DNA of 14,026 bases from JBCCLJ01 sp039026915 (GTDB taxonomy: Bacteria; Acidobacteriota; Thermoanaerobaculia; Multivoradales; Multivoraceae). Position 1 is the stretch's first letter; each line of letters starts with the position of its first letter. Below the pieces are notes generated by a model. It was not told the origin of the DNA and searched no databases. It saw nothing but the letters and a program-made list of their open reading frames with translations. A program made the translations under genes and the position numbers. Positions 9,705 to 14,026 of this stretch are shown here, piece after piece. The DNA is taken from NCBI GenBank assembly GCA_039026915.1, contig JBCCLJ010000187.1, forward strand, positions 1-14,026. The letters run 5' to 3'.

Positions 9705-10645
9705 CAGGCGGCCCTCCCACCGGTGATCTTGCGAAAGAGGTCGTCCAGTCGGCCTTCGTGCAGTCGAATCGTCTCGATCGCCGCCCCGTCGGCGAGCTCG
9801 AGAACGTCCTGCAGACGGTTCTCACCGTCGCGGGGACGGACTTCGAGGCTGCCGTCGGCGAGGCTCGCGGCGTTCTCGCACCACGGCTGCTCGATGAGGC
9901 GTGCGATGAGACCGTCCGGAGCCTCACCGCGAAAGCGAAGATGAACGACGTTGTGGTCCGGCGCCTGCCGGACGAGCTCGGACGGCGTCGAATCGACCAG
10001 GATGCGACCGTCTGCAAGCACCACGACGCGGTCGCAGAAGCGCTCGGCCTCGTCGAGGATGTGGGTCGAGACGACGATCGACTTGTCTTCGGAGAGGCTC
10101 GAAATGAGCTCCTGCACGACCGCCTTCTGATTGGGATCGAGACCGTCGGTCGGCTCGTCGAGAATCAGCACGTCGGGGTCGTGCAGCAGCGCTTGCGCGA
10201 GGCCCACCCGACGTTTGAAGCCCTTGGAGAGGGTTTCGATCACCTGATGCTGGACGTTCTCGAGAAAGGTCGTCGCGAGTGATCGGTCCACGGCGCCCTT
10301 CGGCTCGGACAGCTCTCGCACGCGAGCGATGAAAGACAGGAAGTCACGGACCGTCATCTCACCGTAGGCCGGAGCATTCTCGGGGAGATAGCCGATCCGG
10401 CGCCGGACCGACGTCTCGTCGGGGGTGACGCGCTGCCCTGCGATGCTCACCGAGCCGCTGTCCGGCTCGAGAAAGCCGGTGATCATCTTCATCGCCGTCG
10501 TCTTGCCGGCACCGTTCGGGCCGAGAAAAGCCAGCACGTCGCCGCGCCGAACGCTGAACGAAATGCCGTCGACGGCTCGAATCTCGCCGTAGTGTTTCGT
10601 CAGATCCTGAACGTCCACCAGCACGTCCGTGGAGCGATCCGTCAT
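9704..10645 (-). CDS. ABC transporter ATP-binding protein (GldA-like)
   Basis: This 313-residue cytoplasmic ATPase powers the adjacent ABC-2 permease. Walker A is GPNGAGKTT (42-50), the Q-loop region is YLPENAP with Glu at the usual Gln position (as in many GldA/NosF-type ATPases), the signature is LSKGFKRR (139-146), Walker B is VLILDEP (159-165), the D-loop is GLDP (168-171) and the switch is H195. A C-terminal extension of about 90 residues after the nucleotide-binding fold (VVHLRFRGEAP to GRLDDLFRKITGG) is also typical of this group. It is the first gene of the minus-strand run, with a near-perfect ribosome site, so expression of the module probably begins here. The stop overlaps the permease start by one base. 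I leave the symbol blank because the organism is unlikely to be a glider of the Bacteroidota type. Confidence 0.95.
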   Translation of the reverse strand: MTDRSTDVLVDVQDLTKHYGEIRAVDGISFSVRRGDVLAFLGPNGAGKTTAMKMITGFLEPDSGSVSIAGQRVTPDETSVRRRIGYLPENAPAYGEMTVRDFLSFIARVRELSEPKGAVDRSLATTFLENVQHQVIETLSKGFKRRVGLAQALLHDPDVLILDEPTDGLDPNQKAVVQELISSLSEDKSIVVSTHILDEAERFCDRVVVLADGRILVDSTPSELVRQAPDHNVVHLRFRGEAPDGLIARLIEQPWCENAASLADGSLEVRPRDGENRLQDVLELADGAAIETIRLHEGRLDDLFRKITGGRAA

Positions 10646-10652
10646 GGTTGTA

Positions 10653-10661
10653 CACCTCCTT
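10653..10661 (-). promoter_or_regulatory. Strong ribosome-binding site of the ABC ATPase gene
   Basis: AAGGAGGTG on the minus strand, seven bases before the ATG at 10645, is almost fully complementary to the 16S rRNA tail. It is the strongest such site in the window and marks the likely first gene of the seven-gene run. Confidence 0.8.
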
Positions 10662-10854
10662 CGGGACGGTCGCCCGAAGCTCGTTCCGCGCGGGCCTCGG
10701 CCCGCCGCTGTCCGTCGTCTTCCTCGACGGGAAGATCAACCGATGTGACTCGCTCCGCAGTGCCCACTTCCGGGGTCCCACGGGCTGCCGACGGTCGACG
10801 ACCAGTTCACTAGACTTTGGAGAATCTTAGCAAGAACCCCTTGAGCTTTTGAAC

Positions 10855-10872
10855 CGAGAAAGACGTTTCTCG
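10855..10872. repeat. Short inverted repeat in the divergent promoter region
   Basis: CGAGAAA (10855-10861) and TTTCTCG (10866-10872) are perfect reverse complements around GACG. It could be an operator for the divergent pair or a leader hairpin of the peptidase mRNA. Seven-base arms may also arise by chance, so support is weak. Confidence 0.3.
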
Positions 10873-10986
10873 AGCCTCCTCCACGGGCCGTCTCCGTGCG
10901 CCGAAAGGGCCTGCGCTACGATCGCCCCTCATCCCTCGACCGATCTCCGAAATGCCGCCGTCCGAGCGCTCCATAGGAACCTCGTC

Positions 10987-13563
10987 ATGAATCGAACCGT
11001 CTGCGTCAGCCTCGCGCTCCTGATCACTCTCGTCGCTTTCGGAGCACCGCTCACAGCCTCAGCTCCGCTGCTGACGCTGAGCGACTACCTTCCCGATGGC
11101 GTCCTCTACGACGACGCGATACCGAAGCCCGCAGACGTGCTGGGCTTCGAGCCCGGTGAGTGGCACATTCGACCGGATCAGCTCGTCGAGTACGCGCGGG
11201 CCGTCGCGGCGGCGTCCGACCGAGTCACCGTCGAGATTCAGGGACGCAGCCACGAGCGACGCCCACAGCCGCTGCTCACCGTAACCTCGCCGGCCAACCA
11301 TGCGGGGCTCGAACGCCTCCGTTTGGCCCACCTCGCGGTCTCCGCGGACGGCGCGCTCGACGAGCCTCTCGAATCGATGCCACTCGTCGTGCTGCAGGGC
11401 TTCAGCATTCACGGCAACGAGCCGAGTGGTGCCAACGCCGTGCCGCTGCTCCTCTACCATCTGGCCGCGGCGCGGAGCGACGAGGTCGAAGGCCTGCTCG
11501 AGCGCACCGTCATCCTCATCGACCCGAGCATGAATCCCGACGGCATCGGTCGCTTCGCCCACTGGGCCAACACGAACCGCGGCCATCGCGTGACGCCCGA
11601 TACCCAGCATCGCGAGTACCGGGAACCGTGGCCCGGGGGGCGCACGAACCACTACTTCTTCGACCTCAATCGAGACTGGCTCCTGGCCCAGCACCCGGAG
11701 AGCCGCAACCGTCTGCGCACTTTCCACCGCTGGCGCCCCAACGTGCTCACTGACCATCACGAGATGGGCACGGGCTCGACCTTCTTCTTCCAGCCCGGCG
11801 TGCCCTCGCGCAAGAACCCTCGCATTCCCGAGCGCAACGTAGAGCTGACGAACGCCATGGCTGAGTTCCATGCCGCGGCCTTCGACGAAGCCGACCGTCT
11901 CTATTACACGCAAGAGGGCTTCGACGACTTCTACCCCGGCAAAGGGTCGACCTACCCGGACCTTCACGGCAGCGTCGGCATCCTCTTCGAACAGGCGAGC
12001 TCGCGCGGACACGCGCAGCGTCGCCTGAACGACGTGCTGACCTTTCCCTTCACCATCGAGAATCAGTTCCGCGCGGCGCTCTCCACCCTGGCCGGAGCCG
12101 ACGCCAATCGCCTGCAGCTGATGGAGCACCAGCGCGACTTCTTCCGCAAGGCACGCGCGGACGCCGAAGCGGACCGGATCCGTGGCTTCCTCGTCGAAGC
12201 CCACGGCGACCGCGGCCGTCTCCGCGGCTTTCTCGACGTGCTTGCCGCCCACCAGATCGATTCGTTCACGGCCAGTGGAGACGGCATCGACTCGGCCACG
12301 TCCATCGTCGTGCCCACCTCTCAGCCACAGTACGTGCTGATTCGCTCGCTCTTCGACCGACTCACCGAGTTCACCGACTCGACCTTCTACGACGTCTCCA
12401 CCTGGAACCTGCCGATGGCCTTCGGACTCGACTACCGGTCCTTGGACGCTGCAGGGCTCTCCAGCCTCACCACGAGCGAGAAGGCCGAGGGGGGCGAAGG
12501 AAGCGCGAGCGAGATGCCCGACGGGGACGGTATCGCCTACGCCCTCGACTGGACGGACTCGGACGCTGCCAAGGTTCTCGGTCGCCTGCTCGAGCAGGGC
12601 GTCGAGGCGCGCGTCGCCACGAGACCGCTGACCGCCGAGACGACGACCGGCTCTCGCGACTTCGGCGCGGGCACCGTGCTCCTGCCGCGACGCGCGGGAA
12701 GCGGTGTCGAAGAAGCGCTGGCCCAGGCGATTGCCGGCACCGACGTCCAGCCCGCTCTGCTGACGACCGGTTGGACGCCGAGCGGTCCTGACCTCGGCAG
12801 CAACCAGACCCAGCCGATCGAGCGCCCGAGCGTCCTCCTGGTCGTCGATCGGCCGACACGCTCCTACGCCGCCGGCGAGATCTGGCACCTTCTCGATCGA
12901 CGCTTCGAGATTCCCGTGAGCCTGGTGAACTTCTCGTCTCTGACGAGCGCAGATCTCAGCGAATACACCCATATCTTCATGCCGGACGGCAGCTACTCCG
13001 TCTCCGATGCGCTCCGCGACAAGCTCGAGGGCTTCATGAGAGAGGGCGGCTTCCTCGTCGGCACTCAGGGAGGGGCCCACTGGATCGATTCGGGCGTCCG
13101 GCGACGAGAAGATGCAGCGACCGAGACCGAAGTGGCAGGCTCGGAGGAGCGGCCCGTCTATGGGGACTACCGCTCCGACCGCGCCAAGCAGCTCGTCAGC
13201 GGCGCCATCTTCGAGATCGAGATGGACCTCACCCATCCGCTCGCCTGGGGTTACCACTCCGCCAAGCTCCCGGTCTTCCGCACCTCGACGCGAGTGCTCT
13301 CGGAGAGCGCCAACCCCTACCTCGACGTCGCCTTCTACACCGACGCGCCGCGGCTCTCCGGCTACGCAACCCAGAACAAGATCGACGCGATCGCCGGAAC
13401 CGTCGCGATCGCTGCGGGCCGCTACGGAGGCGGCGGCTGGATCCAGATCGTCGACAATCCGGCCTTCCGTGCGATCTGGTGGGGCCCATCGAGACTCGTG
13501 CTCAACAGTCTCTTTTTCGCGCAGACACTGCAGTTCACGTCGCCGCCCACGACCTGGGAGTAG
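10987..13563 (+). CDS. Secreted M14-family zinc carboxypeptidase with C-terminal amidotransferase-like domain
   Basis: This 858-residue protein has a Sec signal peptide (MNRTVCVSLALLITLVAFG, cleavage near TASA, residue 26) and so acts in the periplasm or outside. The M14 catalytic set is present: zinc ligands H142 and E145 in FSIHGNEPSG, third ligand H257 or H258 in LTDHHEMG, the substrate-binding pair N228-R229 in FDLNRDW, and the likely catalytic E335 in GILFEQ. NPDGIGRF (183-190) and HGNE also fit the large M14 subgroup of Acidobacteriota and Bacteroidota. Residues about 613-700 (SVLLVVDRP, YTHIFMPDG, GFMREGGFLVGTQGGAHW) look like a class I amidotransferase fold without the nucleophile Cys, so probably non-catalytic. 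The ATG at 10987 has AGGAA seven bases upstream and begins exactly at the signal peptide. The zincin gene follows 17 bases after the stop. The peptide substrate is unknown. Confidence 0.92.
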   Translation: MNRTVCVSLALLITLVAFGAPLTASAPLLTLSDYLPDGVLYDDAIPKPADVLGFEPGEWHIRPDQLVEYARAVAAASDRVTVEIQGRSHERRPQPLLTVTSPANHAGLERLRLAHLAVSADGALDEPLESMPLVVLQGFSIHGNEPSGANAVPLLLYHLAAARSDEVEGLLERTVILIDPSMNPDGIGRFAHWANTNRGHRVTPDTQHREYREPWPGGRTNHYFFDLNRDWLLAQHPESRNRLRTFHRWRPNVLTDHHEMGTGSTFFFQPGVPSRKNPRIPERNVELTNAMAEFHAAAFDEADRLYYTQEGFDDFYPGKGSTYPDLHGSVGILFEQASSRGHAQRRLNDVLTFPFTIENQFRAALSTLAGADANRLQLMEHQRDFFRKARADAEADRIRGFLVEAHGDRGRLRGFLDVLAAHQIDSFTASGDGIDSATSIVVPTSQPQYVLIRSLFDRLTEFTDSTFYDVSTWNLPMAFGLDYRSLDAAGLSSLTTSEKAEGGEGSASEMPDGDGIAYALDWTDSDAAKVLGRLLEQGVEARVATRPLTAETTTGSRDFGAGTVLLPRRAGSGVEEALAQAIAGTDVQPALLTTGWTPSGPDLGSNQTQPIERPSVLLVVDRPTRSYAAGEIWHLLDRRFEIPVSLVNFSSLTSADLSEYTHIFMPDGSYSVSDALRDKLEGFMREGGFLVGTQGGAHWIDSGVRRREDAATETEVAGSEERPVYGDYRSDRAKQLVSGAIFEIEMDLTHPLAWGYHSAKLPVFRTSTRVLSESANPYLDVAFYTDAPRLSGYATQNKIDAIAGTVAIAAGRYGGGGWIQIVDNPAFRAIWWGPSRLVLNSLFFAQTLQFTSPPTTWE

Positions 13564-13580
13564 GCGCGCCTGGCAAGGCC

Positions 13581-13949
13581 ATGATCGACGTCGACCTCAG
13601 TGAGTTCGAGACCCTCGTCGCGCGCGCGCTCGACGCGCTGCCGCAGCAGTTCGCCGAGCTGCTCGACAACGTCGTGGTGGTCGTCGAAGAGGAACCGACC
13701 GTCGACGATCTCGAGGACGTCGGGCTCGCCCCGCACGAGGGTCTGGAGCTGCTCGGCCTCTACCAGGGAGTCCCACAGCCGGAGCGCGGCGCCGAGTACA
13801 GTGCTCTTCCCGACCGCGTCGCGATCTACCGCCGGAGCATCCTGGCGATCTGCGCGTCGCGCGAGGACGTCGTCGCCGAGGTGCGCGACACGGTGGTCCA
13901 CGAGCTGGGACACCACTTCGGGCTGACGGACGAAGACATGCCGTACTGA
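13581..13949 (+). CDS. Mini-zincin metallopeptidase-like protein (Zincin_1/DUF1025 type)
   Basis: This 122-residue protein without a signal peptide is cytoplasmic. It has the compact zincin layout: an N-terminal FETLVARALDALPQQFAELLDNVVVVVEEEP helix-strand, the conserved GLYQG turn (about 59-63), RVAIYRRSIL (79-88) and the zinc-binding HELGHHFG (H107, E108, H111) close to the C-terminus with downstream acidic residues (TDEDMPY). This is the single-domain family found across bacteria, whose substrate is not known. The ATG at 13581 is chosen; the open frame reaches back to a GTG at 13479 inside the peptidase gene, which would add unrelated sequence. Only a weak AAGG precedes the start, so translation may depend on coupling to the M14 gene 17 bases upstream. 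Its stop codon lies within the first arm of the inverted repeat. Confidence 0.88.
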   Translation: MIDVDLSEFETLVARALDALPQQFAELLDNVVVVVEEEPTVDDLEDVGLAPHEGLELLGLYQGVPQPERGAEYSALPDRVAIYRRSILAICASREDVVAEVRDTVVHELGHHFGLTDEDMPY

Positions 13950-13982
13950 ATTTGATGTGGCGGATGCCACATCAAATTCAGT
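13945..13982. repeat. Perfect 17-bp inverted repeat at the end of the zincin gene
   Basis: ACTGAATTTGATGTGGC (13945-13961), loop GGAT, then GCCACATCAAATTCAGT (13966-13982). There are no mismatches, and the arms are much richer in A+T than the surroundings. The zincin stop TGA (13947-13949) is part of the left arm. No T-run follows on either strand, so it is not a standard intrinsic terminator. It may still stop transcription or protect the 3' end of the mRNA, or it may be one copy of a dispersed REP-like palindrome. Confidence 0.75.
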
Positions 13983-13995
13983 CGTTCGATGCTCC

Positions 13996-14012
13996 GGTCC
14001 GCACAGCGGACC
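13996..14012. repeat. Second small hairpin near the window edge
   Basis: GGTCCGC (13996-14002), loop ACA, GCGGACC (14006-14012). It lies 13 bases after the larger inverted repeat. It could be a second part of the same 3' structure or belong to the next, unseen gene. The rest of 13983-14026 shows nothing identifiable. Confidence 0.4.
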
Positions 14013-14026
14013 TGCGCCAAGGCGAA

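Larger units (their letters stand above)
10646..10986. other. Divergent intergenic region between the ABC operon and the M14 peptidase
   Basis: 341 bases separate two divergent start codons. I find no convincing gene here. The stretch 10805-10862 is clearly richer in A+T than the rest and is the likely place for promoters of both units, but I could not match a -35/-10 pair with acceptable spacing on either strand. It also holds a short inverted repeat at 10855-10872 and the ribosome sites of both flanking genes (AGGAA at 10975-10979 for the peptidase). The in-frame TTG at 10849 is not a credible start. Confidence 0.6.

Noticed and set aside
8950..10017. N-terminal extension of the GldG-like frame by about 356 residues across the permease gene
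   Set aside because: The extra sequence is low-complexity Arg/Ser-rich text antiphase to the well-supported ABC-2 permease and ATPase genes; the AGGAGG at 8953-8958 marks the real start.
10805..10833. TTGCTA with TCTAGT on the minus strand as a promoter of the ABC operon
   Set aside because: The spacer is only about 13 bases, and no 16-18 base alternative gives a recognisable -10.
10849..10986. Upstream extension of the M14 peptidase gene to a TTG at 10849
   Set aside because: It would bury the clear signal peptide that begins at the ATG at 10987, adds a Cys- and Pro-rich unlikely leader, and the ATG has its own AGGAA ribosome site.
11059..13257. 732-residue open frame antisense to the M14 peptidase gene
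   Set aside because: Long antisense frames are expected in GC-rich genes with strong third-position bias. The translation shows no domain or membrane pattern, and the + strand protein is well recognised.
13479..13580. Start of the zincin gene at a GTG inside the M14 gene
   Set aside because: The added residues do not resemble the zincin family, whose members begin close to the first helix as from the ATG at 13581.
13945..14012. Integron attC site at the two hairpins
   Set aside because: No GTTRRRY core and matching RYYYAAC inverse core are present, the 17-bp stem is perfect without the extrahelical bases typical of attC, and no integrase or cassette array is visible.

Overview
The window is GC-rich and densely coded. 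Its gene types are an Oar-type TonB receptor tail, a Ser/Thr kinase with a TPR-rich exterior, a Gld-type ABC operon with a DUF4340 partner, a long M14 carboxypeptidase and a mini-zincin. Together they suggest a Gram-negative bacterium of the Acidobacteriota or a similar phylum. There is no marker gene, so the phylum is an inference.

Layout. (1) 1-183: the 3' end of an outer-membrane receptor gene (+) closed by a strong intrinsic terminator. (2) 251-2647: a transmembrane Ser/Thr protein kinase with C-terminal TPRs (+). (3) 2644-10645: a minus-strand run of seven genes. In transcription order these are ABC ATPase, ABC permease, GldG-like auxiliary protein, DUF4340 membrane protein, a CusF-like lipoprotein, a TonB-dependent receptor with a CxxC in its plug, and a TlpA-like thioredoxin. 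The first five are joined by overlaps or an 11-base gap. The receptor follows after 60 bases that hold an AT-rich 18-bp palindrome, and the thioredoxin appears to start in a TTGA overlap with the receptor stop. The thioredoxin and the kinase end on the same palindromic CTAG. (4) 10646-10986: a divergent intergenic region. (5) 10987-13949: a secreted M14-family carboxypeptidase followed by a mini-zincin (+). The second gene ends inside a perfect 17-bp inverted repeat.

How the genes may work together. The ABC, GldG and DUF4340 set is a recognisable Gld-type membrane module whose substrate is unknown in most phyla. Here it is translationally coupled to a lipoprotein that keeps the His/Met pattern of the CusF copper-binding fold. 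The next genes encode an outer-membrane receptor with a Cys pair in the plug and a periplasmic thiol-disulfide protein. My leading hypothesis, an inference only, is that the distal three genes handle a thiophilic metal, most likely copper, at the outer membrane and periplasm, and that this cassette has been joined to a Gld-type ABC operon. The M14 and zincin pair looks like an unrelated proteolysis unit divergent from it.

No RNA genes, CRISPR arrays, transposases or phage genes were seen.
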